A DNA stretch of 14,201 bases from JBFGCT01 sp041581055 (GTDB lineage Bacteria; Actinomycetota; Acidimicrobiia; Acidimicrobiales; Ilumatobacteraceae). Where the stretch lies: assembly GCA_041581055.1 (NCBI GenBank), contig JBFGCT010000104.1:1-14201 (forward strand), in the 5' to 3' direction. The notes below the pieces were generated by a model. It ran no database searches, had not been told where the DNA came from, and saw only the letters and a list, made by a program, of their open reading frames with translations. Positions 6,902 through 14,201 of this stretch are shown here, in pieces (within the stretch, counting starts at the first letter, position 1; each line of letters begins with the position of its first letter). The translations under genes and the position numbers were made by a program.

Positions 6902-8769
6902 GTGCCGCGCTCCTCGCCGCGGGCGAGTCGCCGATCGGGCCGACGCTGGCGATCATCGTCGGCGCCGGCATGGTCGCGCAGTGGCTGGCCTGGCGGACGC
7001 AGGTCCCGTCGATCATCGCCCTGCTCGTGGCCGGGCTGCTGCTCGGCCCGGTGACCGGGGTCATCGACCCCGACGAGCTGCTCGGCGACACGCTCTTCCC
7101 GCTCGTGTCGCTGTCGGTCGCCCTGATCCTCTTCGAGGGCGGCCTCGACCTGCCGCCCCGCGAGCTGCGCAACACCGGCACCGTCGTCAGGCGCCTCATC
7201 TCGATCGGCGCGATCATCACCTTCATCGTCGGGTGGTACGGCACCCGCGAGATCCTCGACATCTCCAACGAGGCGGCGATCATGGTGGGGGCGGTCCTCG
7301 TCGTCACCGGGCCGACCGTCGTGGGGCCGCTCCTACGCTTCGTCCGGCCGGCGGGCACCGTCGGGCCGATCCTGCGCGCCGAGGGCGTCCTGATCGACCC
7401 GATCGGGGCGACCGGGGCATTGCTGGCCTTCGAGATCGTCCTCGCCGACGCGCCGGACCAGGCGGCGATCAAGTTGCTCGGCATCTTGGTGCTGACCATC
7501 GTCGCCGGCGCCGGCATCGGGCTCGCCGCGGCGGCGATCCTCGACACCGCGCTCAAGCGGTTCCTCATCCCGGACGCCCTGGCGGTGCCCGTCACCTTGG
7601 CGTTCGTCATCACCGCCTTCGTCGTGAGCAACGAGGTGCAGGACGAGGCGGGGCTGCTCACCGTGACCGTGCTCGGGATCTATCTCGCCCGCCACGAGAG
7701 CTCCACGACCCGTCAGGTCCTCGACTTCAACGAGAACCTGCGGACGTTGTTGATCTCCGCGCTGTTCATCCTCCTCGCCGCCCGGATCCAGGCCGACCAG
7801 CTGCGCGACGTGATCGTTCCGTCGCTCGGGCTGCTCGCCATCCTCGTCCTCGTCGCGCGACCGATCGCCGTGGTGGCCAGCTCGATCCTGACGACGCTGA
7901 AGTGGCGCGAGCGGCTGTTCCTCATGACGATGGCCCCGCGGGGGATCGTCGCCGCCGCGGTGTCGGCGATCTTCGCCATCCGCCTGGAACAGAAGGAGAT
8001 CCCCGACGCGGACAAGATCGTGCCGATCGTGTTCCTCGTCATCATCGGCACGATCGTGGTGTACGGAGCGCTCGCCCCGTTCGCCGCCCGCCGGCTCGGG
8101 CTCGCCGAGAGCCAGGCCGACGGACTGTTGATCGCCGGGGCCCACGGCGTCGGCCGCGGCCTCGCGCTGGAGCTCAAGTCGCTCGGCATCAAGACGCTGC
8201 TCGTCGACACCGACCCGTACCACGTGACCCGGACGATCGCCCTCGGGTTGACCGCGCGGCGGATCAGCGTGCTCGCCGACGAGGCGTCGCACGACCTCGA
8301 CCTCAGGGGCATCGGCCGGCTGCTCGCGTTCACCTCCAACGACGAGGTCAACGCGTTGGCGACCGCCCGCTTCGCCCGCGTGTTCGGGCGGCGCGAGGTG
8401 TTCCAGCTGGCGCCGAGCAAGCGCCAGGCGGGCGGGGCGTCGGTGCCCGAGGAGTATCTCGGCCGGATCGTCGGCATCGACGGGATCACGTACGCCACGA
8501 TCGACGAACGGTCCCGCCAGGGGTGGAAGATGCGGGCGGCCCCGAACGGCCCGACCGTCGAAGAGGCGTTCGCCGAGAGCCTGTTCATCCCGATCGTGCG
8601 CGTCGTCGACGGTCGGATGGCGTTCCTGTGCCGCAACGACGCGCTGCCGGCCGACGGGCATGTGATCGGCCTCGCCGCGCCGTCGGTCCAGAACCAGCTC
8701 GACATCGACGCCAAGGCGACGGCCGCCGCCGAGGGCTCCGAAGACGGCGTCAGCACCGGCGGCGCCTGA
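6898..8769 (+). CDS. CPA1-type cation/proton antiporter with C-terminal RCK/TrkA-N-like domain
   Basis: Encodes 623 residues. Residues 1-400 form a polytopic membrane domain of the monovalent cation:proton antiporter CPA1 group: FPLVSLSVALILFEGGLDL (67-85), VTGPTVVGPLLR (136-147), LRAEGVLIDPIGATGALL with E162 and D167 as likely ion-site acids, and MAPRGIVAAAVSA (R348). Residues about 408-515 form a Rossmann-like TrkA-N/RCK domain (GLLIAGAHGVGR, LLVDTD, then VNALATARFARVFGRREVF). The tail to 623 includes FIPIVRVVDGRMAFLCRND and may be a degenerate TrkA-C part. Such proteins exchange Na+ or K+ for protons at the cytoplasmic membrane; the RCK part suggests nucleotide or ion control. The Rossmann glycine motif reads GAHGVG, with His at the middle Gly. 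The ATG at 6898 sits ten bases after a GAGG; no nearby in-frame alternative exists. The gene faces the DUF3179 gene convergently, 33 bases apart. Confidence 0.9.
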   Translation: MSAALLAAGESPIGPTLAIIVGAGMVAQWLAWRTQVPSIIALLVAGLLLGPVTGVIDPDELLGDTLFPLVSLSVALILFEGGLDLPPRELRNTGTVVRRLISIGAIITFIVGWYGTREILDISNEAAIMVGAVLVVTGPTVVGPLLRFVRPAGTVGPILRAEGVLIDPIGATGALLAFEIVLADAPDQAAIKLLGILVLTIVAGAGIGLAAAAILDTALKRFLIPDALAVPVTLAFVITAFVVSNEVQDEAGLLTVTVLGIYLARHESSTTRQVLDFNENLRTLLISALFILLAARIQADQLRDVIVPSLGLLAILVLVARPIAVVASSILTTLKWRERLFLMTMAPRGIVAAAVSAIFAIRLEQKEIPDADKIVPIVFLVIIGTIVVYGALAPFAARRLGLAESQADGLLIAGAHGVGRGLALELKSLGIKTLLVDTDPYHVTRTIALGLTARRISVLADEASHDLDLRGIGRLLAFTSNDEVNALATARFARVFGRREVFQLAPSKRQAGGASVPEEYLGRIVGIDGITYATIDERSRQGWKMRAAPNGPTVEEAFAESLFIPIVRVVDGRMAFLCRNDALPADGHVIGLAAPSVQNQLDIDAKATAAAEGSEDGVSTGGA

Positions 8770-8786
8770 CGCGCCCGAACGCCAAC

Positions 8787-8802
8787 CCGCCGGCCGGCCC
8801 CG

Positions 8803-8813
<11 letters not shown>
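8787..8813. terminator. GC hairpin between convergent genes, possible terminator
   Basis: CCGCCGGC (8787-8794) and GCCGGCGG (8806-8813) form a perfect 8-bp stem with an 11-base loop that contains the DUF3179 stop codon. It lies 17 bases after the antiporter stop, so it could end that transcript. There is no U-tract on either strand, so intrinsic termination is uncertain; weak-tailed or I-shaped hairpins have been proposed as terminators in actinobacteria. Confidence 0.35.
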
Positions 8814-10167
<1,354 letters not shown>

Positions 10168-10282
10168 GTCCACAGTGAACGACACGCGCGCCCCGCCGCT
10201 TCCGCAACCCCGCGAACGGTTTGCGAAACACGCGCCGGCCGCGACGCTCAACGATGGTCGCCGCGTGTGCCAATCTTTCGCC

Positions 10283-11365
10283 GTGAACGACGAACACGCG
10301 CCGCCGACCCCCGCGGTCGGCCTGCACGGGCTGACCAAGCGATTCGGTGACGTGGTCGCCGTCCGGGCGATCGAGCTCGAGATCGGCGACGGGGAGTTCT
10401 TCTCGCTGCTCGGCCCGTCGGGGTGCGGCAAGACGACGACGCTGCGGATGATCGCCGGCCTGGAGTTCCCGACCGAGGGGAGCCTGACGATCTTCGGCCA
10501 GGAGGTCGGCACGCTGCCGCCCAACAAGCGCCCGGTCAACACCGTGTTCCAGAACTACGCGCTGTTCCCGCACCTCGACATCCACGACAACGTGGCGTTC
10601 GGCCTGCGCATGCAGGGCGTCGGCAAGAAGGACGCCAGCCGCAGGGTCGGCGAGGCGCTGGAGATGGTGCGTCTCGGCGAGATGGGCACGCGTCGCCCGT
10701 CACAGCTCTCCGGCGGCCAGCAGCAGCGGATCGCGCTGGCCCGCGCGCTGGTCAACCGGCCGAAGGTGCTCCTCCTCGACGAGCCGCTCGGCGCCCTCGA
10801 CCTCAAGCTGCGCCAGGAGATGCAGGGCGAGCTGAAGTCGCTCCAGCGCGAGCTCGGCATCACGTTCGTGTTCGTCACCCACGACCAGGAGGAGGCGCTC
10901 ACGATGAGCGACCGCATCGGGGTGATGCACGACGGCGACCTGCTGCAGGTCGACCCGCCCGAGTCGATCTACGAGCACCCGGTCAACCGCTTCGTCGCCG
11001 ACTTCATCGGCCAGACCAACCTGCTCGAGGGCACGGTCGAGGACGCCGACACGATCTGCCTGGCGAACGGCGCCCGCATCCCGTTGACGACCGGGTTGCC
11101 GGTCGGCACCTCGGTCGCCGTGATCCTGCGGCCCGAGCGGGCCAGCGTCACCCCGCGCGCCGACGACGCGCACGGCCGGTCGTCGGTCGACGGCGTGATC
11201 CGTTCGGTGACCTATCTCGGGAACTCGATCGTGTACCAGATCGGGCTCGACTGGATGAAGATCGACGTGCGCGAGGAGAACCGTCCGGACACCCACCGGC
11301 TCGACGCCGGCGCCGAGGTCACCGTCTCGTGGGACCACCGCGCCGTCTCGGTGGTGGAGAACTGA
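10283..11365 (+). CDS. potA: Polyamine ABC transporter ATP-binding protein (PotA)
   Basis: Encodes 360 residues from a GTG at 10283; an in-frame GTG at 10265 would add six residues. The ABC domain (about 11-245) is complete: Walker A GPSGCGKT (44-51), Q-loop Q90 in VFQNYALFPHL, signature LSGGQ (142-146), Walker B LLLDE (163-167), D-loop GALD and switch H200 in VTHDQEEALT. The C-terminal part (about 260-358) is a TOBE-2 domain with ILRPERASV and the final HRAVSVVEN. Length and motifs match PotA, which powers spermidine/putrescine import on the inner membrane face. potB follows after 12 bases. No Shine-Dalgarno precedes either GTG; a CAATCT at 10271-10276 is placed as a -10 would be for a leaderless start, but no good -35 supports it. 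The 115-base gap to DUF3179 contains CGCAA (10203-10207) and TTGCG (10221-10225) as a short inverted repeat. Confidence 0.95.
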   Translation: MNDEHAPPTPAVGLHGLTKRFGDVVAVRAIELEIGDGEFFSLLGPSGCGKTTTLRMIAGLEFPTEGSLTIFGQEVGTLPPNKRPVNTVFQNYALFPHLDIHDNVAFGLRMQGVGKKDASRRVGEALEMVRLGEMGTRRPSQLSGGQQQRIALARALVNRPKVLLLDEPLGALDLKLRQEMQGELKSLQRELGITFVFVTHDQEEALTMSDRIGVMHDGDLLQVDPPESIYEHPVNRFVADFIGQTNLLEGTVEDADTICLANGARIPLTTGLPVGTSVAVILRPERASVTPRADDAHGRSSVDGVIRSVTYLGNSIVYQIGLDWMKIDVREENRPDTHRLDAGAEVTVSWDHRAVSVVEN

Positions 11366-11366
11366 C

Positions 11367-11370
11367 GAGG
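11367..11370 (+). promoter_or_regulatory. Ribosome binding site of potB
   Basis: GAGG lies seven bases before the potB ATG and immediately after the potA stop. It supports the ATG at 11378 and translation of potB within the potA transcript. Confidence 0.75.
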
Positions 11371-11377
11371 ACCACCG

Positions 11378-12298
11378 ATGACCGTCGCCGAGACCGCCGA
11401 CACGGCGATCGTGATCGACGAGGGAGTCGCCGCGGCGACGCCCGAGTTCGAGCGGGCCGCCGAGCGGGCAAAGGCGCGGCGCGGGTTCCTGATCGCCCTG
11501 CCCGCGTACGCGTACCTGGTCCTCTTCTTCGCCACCCCGCTGGTCATCGTCGCGGTGTACTCCTTCGCCACCCGCAACCGCTTCGGGGCGACCGAGCTGC
11601 GCGACTGGAACCTCGAGTCGTACCGCCGCCTCGGCGACTCGCTGGTGCGCGACATCGTGTTCCGGTCGCTGTGGCTGGCGCTGCTGACCACCCTGATCTG
11701 CCTCGTCGTCTCGTACCCGTTCGCCTATTTCCTGGCGACCCGCTCGCCGCTCGTGCGCAACGTGATGCTCGTGTTCGTGATGATCCCGTTCTGGTCGAAC
11801 TTCCTCGTCCGCAACTTCGCGTGGCGGGTGCTGCTCGGCAACGACGGGCCGGTGTCCAGGGTCAGCGAGCTCATCGGCTTCGGCGAGACCCGGATCCTGT
11901 TCACGCCGACGGCGGTGGTGCTCGGCCTCGTCTACGGGTTCATGCCGTTCATGATCCTTCCCCTGTACGCGGCGATCGAGCGCATCGACCTCGGGCTGGT
12001 CGAGGCCAGCCGCGACCTCTACGCGTCGGGATGGCAGACGTTCCGCCGGGTGCTGCTCCCGTTGTCGATGCCGGGCGTCATCGCCGGGTCGATCCTCGTC
12101 TTCGTGCCGAGCCTCGGGGCCTACGTCACCCCGGAGATCCTCGGCGGGGCCAAGACGACGCTGCTCGGCTCGTACATCGTCACCCAGTTCCTGACCGCCC
12201 GGAACTGGCCGGTCGGCGCGGCGCTGTCGTTCGTGTTGATGATCGTCATGCTGTTCGCGACGATCATCTACTTTCGCAAGGGCGGTCGGACGCTGTGA
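11378..12298 (+). CDS. potB: Polyamine ABC transporter permease (PotB)
   Basis: Encodes 306 residues. A long N-terminal cytoplasmic extension (1-35, Ala/Glu-rich) precedes six predicted membrane segments: about 36-64, 95-120, 124-150, 180-205, 230-255 and 275-300. The binding-protein-dependent permease motif (EAA loop) is EASRDLYASGWQTFRRVLLP (209-228), which contacts the ATPase. The canonical Gly of EAAxxxG is Tyr here. Sequences such as IPFWSNFLVRNFAWR and PSLGAYVTPEILGG are typical of PotB-type permeases of the spermidine/putrescine system. The ATG has a GAGG seven bases upstream. The stop overlaps the potC GTG by four bases (GTGA), consistent with stoichiometric coupled translation of the two permease subunits. 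Confidence 0.95.
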   Translation: MTVAETADTAIVIDEGVAAATPEFERAAERAKARRGFLIALPAYAYLVLFFATPLVIVAVYSFATRNRFGATELRDWNLESYRRLGDSLVRDIVFRSLWLALLTTLICLVVSYPFAYFLATRSPLVRNVMLVFVMIPFWSNFLVRNFAWRVLLGNDGPVSRVSELIGFGETRILFTPTAVVLGLVYGFMPFMILPLYAAIERIDLGLVEASRDLYASGWQTFRRVLLPLSMPGVIAGSILVFVPSLGAYVTPEILGGAKTTLLGSYIVTQFLTARNWPVGAALSFVLMIVMLFATIIYFRKGGRTL

Positions 12299-13179
12299 AG
12301 GGAGCGACCCGCAGCACGGCCGCGCCCCGCGGCTCGACCCGGGTGCTGCTCAGCGCGAACGCGGTGCTGATCTACCTCTTCTTCTACGCCCCGATCATCC
12401 TGCTCTTCGTCTTCTCGTTCAGCGCCAACCGCAACGTCGGCACGTGGGGCGGCTTCACGCTGGACTGGTACCGGGACTTCGCCGACAACGAACCGATCAA
12501 GGACGCGATCTGGGTGTCGGTGCGCGTGGCCTTCTTCTCGACGGTCGTCTCGGTCGTGCTCGGGACGATGGCCGCGCTCGCCCTCGAGCGCTTCACGTTC
12601 CGGGGCAAGCGGGTCTTCGACGCGCTGCTCTACCTCCCGATCATCATCCCGGACGTGACGATGGCCGTGATGATGCTGCTCTTCTTCTCGCAGGCGCTCG
12701 ACCTGGTCGACTCGATCTTCGGCGTGCAGTACACCAAGGGCTTCAACACGATCGTCGTCAGCCACATCGCCTTCAACATCAGCTTCGTGTCGATCATCGT
12801 CCGGGCCCGCCTCGCCGGCATGGACGAGGGGCTCGAGGAGGCCGCGCTCGACCTCTACGCCACCCGCTGGAAGACCTTCCGTCACGTCACCCTGCCGTTG
12901 ATCGCGCCGGGCGTCGCGGCCGGGGCGTTGCTGGCGCTGACGCTGTCGCTCGACGACGTCGTCGTCACCCAGTTCGTGTCGGGTCCCGGGTCGACCACGC
13001 TGCCGGTGTACGTGTTCGGGCTGATCCGTCGGGGCGTCACCCCGCTGATCAACGCGGTGTCGGTCGTGATGCTGGCGGTGTCGATCTTCCTCGTCCTCGC
13101 ATCGCTACTGTTGCAGCGGGGCGGAGGCGACGAGCCGACCGATCCGGCCGACGACGCCGCCACCGCACCCGCAGCGTGA
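12295..13179 (+). CDS. potC: Polyamine ABC transporter permease (PotC)
   Basis: Encodes 294 residues, starting at a GTG that overlaps the potB stop (GTGA). Six membrane segments are predicted: about 19-42, 78-100, 110-135, 145-170, 200-225 and 250-275. The EAA loop is EAALDLYATRWKTFRHVTLP (182-201), again with Tyr at the canonical Gly position, followed by LSLDDVVVTQFVSGPGSTTL, a PotC-type signature, and LPVYVFGLIRRGVTPLINA. With PotB it forms the transmembrane channel of the polyamine importer. The C-terminal tail after about 278 is Asp/Ala/Pro-rich and charged. A 71-base gap separates it from potD, longer than the other junctions of the operon. Confidence 0.95.
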   Translation: MKGATRSTAAPRGSTRVLLSANAVLIYLFFYAPIILLFVFSFSANRNVGTWGGFTLDWYRDFADNEPIKDAIWVSVRVAFFSTVVSVVLGTMAALALERFTFRGKRVFDALLYLPIIIPDVTMAVMMLLFFSQALDLVDSIFGVQYTKGFNTIVVSHIAFNISFVSIIVRARLAGMDEGLEEAALDLYATRWKTFRHVTLPLIAPGVAAGALLALTLSLDDVVVTQFVSGPGSTTLPVYVFGLIRRGVTPLINAVSVVMLAVSIFLVLASLLLQRGGGDEPTDPADDAATAPAA

Positions 13180-13183
13180 ACGA

Positions 13184-13222
13184 TCACGTGACGACCACGT
13201 GAACCAGACGGCGCGGCGCCGC
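13184..13222. promoter_or_regulatory. Paired CACGTG sites and GC palindrome between potC and potD
   Basis: CACGTGA occurs at 13185-13191 and again at 13196-13202, an 11-base period; the first copy is the centre of a perfect TCACGTGA palindrome (13184-13191). Downstream, GCGGCGCCGC (13213-13222) is a 10-bp palindrome, and CGGCG-CGG-CGCCG (13209-13221) can form a five-pair hairpin. The spacing of the CACGTG boxes suits two protein dimers on the same helix face. Both the operator and the hairpin roles (processing or partial termination before potD) are inferences. Confidence 0.3.
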
Positions 13223-13239
13223 CGAACACCAGCGCCAAC

Positions 13240-13246
13240 GGAGGGG
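13240..13246 (+). promoter_or_regulatory. Strong ribosome binding site of potD
   Basis: GGAGGGG ends four bases before the ATG at 13251, with the GGAGG core six bases away. It is the best Shine-Dalgarno sequence in the window and fixes the potD start. It fits the need for more binding protein than membrane subunits. Confidence 0.9.
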
Positions 13247-13250
13247 AACC

Positions 13251-14201
13251 ATGTACACCGATCCATCCAGCGCACGGCGCGCGGTCCGCTGGGCCGCCGT
13301 CCCGATCGCGCTCGTCCTGGTGGCGAGCGCCAGCGGCAGCGACGACGATGACGACGCCGCGCCGTCGACCGAGGCGGCGACCGCCACGGCCGACAGCGAA
13401 CCGGCCGACCAGCCGGCGTCCACCGAGCCGGCCGGGGACGGCGAGGGGTGCCAGGTCGGTGAAACCGACGGCGACCTGGCGCTCTTCAACTGGGCCGAGT
13501 ACATCGACCCCGACCACCTCCAGGCGTTCGCCGACGAGTACGGCATCTCGGCGACGATGGACGTCTACGACTCCAACGAGGCGATGCTGCCGCAGATCGC
13601 CGCCGGCAACTCGGGATACGACGTGATCGTGCCCTCGGACTACATGGTGGCCATCCTGATCGAAGGCGGCTACGTCCAGCCGCTGCAGAAGGACGCCATC
13701 CCGAATCTGGCGAACGTCTCCGACGACTTCCGCAACCTCGGTTACGACCCGAACGGCGACTACTCGGTCCCCTACCAGTGGGGCACCACCGGCCTTGCGG
13801 TCAACACCGCCGTCGTCGGCGAGGACTTCCCCCGCACGTGGGGCATCGTCTTCGACCCGGAGCTCGCCGACGAGTACGCCGGCGCGATCTCGCTGCTCAA
13901 CGACCCGCGCGAGACGATGGGCGCCGCCCTCAAGTACCTCGGCTACTCGTTGAACACGACCGACCCCGCCGAGCTGCAGGAGGCCCAGGACCTGGTCGCC
14001 GAGGCCCGCGGTCGTGTCGCCGCGTTCAACACCGACTCCGCCGACGAACTGCTCACCTCGGGGGAGACGGCGATCGGCCACGGGTACTCCGGCGACATGT
14101 TCGTCCAGTTCCTCGAGACCGACGACCCGAGCCAGTACGTGTACTTCGTGTCCGAGGAGGGCGGCACGCGCTGGATCGACAACATGGTGGTGGTGTTCGA
14201 C
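13251..14201 (+). CDS. potD: Spermidine/putrescine-binding protein (PotD/PotF), 3' end outside window
   Basis: 317 residues are visible with no stop before the edge; the family is usually about 350-400. A signal sequence (WAAVPIALVLVASASGS, 14-30) is followed by an acidic Asp/Ala/Pro linker (31-66) and the solute-binding domain from about 67. Matches to E. coli PotD, from memory, include FNWAEYI, YDSNEAMLPQIA, YDVIVPSDYMV, YSVPYQWGTTGLAVN, LLNDPRETMGAALKYLGYSLNTTDP and TRWIDNM. The polyamine-contact Trp, Tyr, Ser and Asp positions are largely kept, though MIWNGSA of PotD reads HGYSGDM. The expected lipobox Cys is Ser28, so lipid anchoring is doubtful; ASA could be a type I signal peptidase site. 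The strong RBS fixes the ATG. It completes the potABCD operon and supplies substrate to PotB/PotC. Confidence 0.95.
   Translation, partial: MYTDPSSARRAVRWAAVPIALVLVASASGSDDDDDAAPSTEAATATADSEPADQPASTEPAGDGEGCQVGETDGDLALFNWAEYIDPDHLQAFADEYGISATMDVYDSNEAMLPQIAAGNSGYDVIVPSDYMVAILIEGGYVQPLQKDAIPNLANVSDDFRNLGYDPNGDYSVPYQWGTTGLAVNTAVVGEDFPRTWGIVFDPELADEYAGAISLLNDPRETMGAALKYLGYSLNTTDPAELQEAQDLVAEARGRVAAFNTDSADELLTSGETAIGHGYSGDMFVQFLETDDPSQYVYFVSEEGGTRWIDNMVVVFD

Noticed and set aside
6801..7661. 287-residue N-terminal extension of the hydrolase-OsmC protein
   Set aside because: It is Ser/Thr/Arg-rich antisense of the antiporter; the hydrolase fold begins at the GTG at 6800.
10168..10542. Longer DUF3179 protein starting at 10542
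   Set aside because: The extension overlaps potA in antisense and would bury the lipoprotein signal peptide, which begins at 10167 with a proper lipobox at Cys21.
12882..14081. 399-residue minus-strand open frame opposite potC and potD
   Set aside because: PotD on the plus strand has clear family motifs, a strong RBS and continuous coding; the antisense frame has only Val/Arg/Gly-rich composition and no recognisable domain.

Overview
The window is high-GC DNA with dense coding, short intergenic gaps, several GTG starts and no TTA codon noticed in the genes read. Secreted proteins carry Thr/Pro/Ala- or Asp-rich low-complexity linkers. Together with the gene content this suggests an actinobacterium, perhaps of the Acidimicrobiia (Ilumatobacter-like). 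That placement is an inference from style and has not been tested by any search. No rRNA, tRNA, insertion sequence, integrase, CRISPR array or phage gene was seen, and no stretch over 300 bases lacks a gene.

Layout: the N-terminus of a probable YpfJ-type zinc peptidase (1-106, minus) lies directly downstream of a ROK sugar kinase (116-1048, minus). Divergent from these is a secreted lysozyme-like protein with a degenerate M23-like domain (1239-2954, plus). Next come a D-cysteine desulfhydrase-like PLP enzyme (2976-3986, minus), then uracil-DNA glycosylase ung coupled to a YihY/BrkB membrane protein (4004-5607, plus). A fused alpha/beta hydrolase-OsmC protein (5556-6800, minus) follows, overlapping the YihY gene tail to tail. 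Then come a CPA1-type cation/proton antiporter with a C-terminal RCK-like domain (6898-8769, plus) and a DUF3179 lipoprotein (8803-10167, minus). The window ends with a polyamine ABC importer operon potA-potB-potC-potD (10283-14201, plus; potD runs off the edge).

The clearest functional unit is the pot operon: ATPase, two permeases and a periplasmic-type binding protein that keeps most polyamine-contact positions. The other genes are single or two-gene units that alternate strictly in direction (-,+,-,+,-,+,-,+) and do not form an obvious shared pathway. They cover sugar phosphorylation, wall hydrolysis, sulfur amino-acid breakdown, uracil repair, peroxide defence and ion homeostasis.

I did not find a convincing undescribed multi-gene system. 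Points worth a second look are: a PotD signal region where the expected lipobox cysteine is serine; a ROK kinase with changed sugar-contact residues; an M23-like domain lacking its zinc-site HxH; a 7-residue leader ORF whose stop overlaps the antiporter start; a 10-copy 9-bp coding repeat in the DUF3179 lipoprotein; and paired CACGTG palindromes one helical turn apart before potD.
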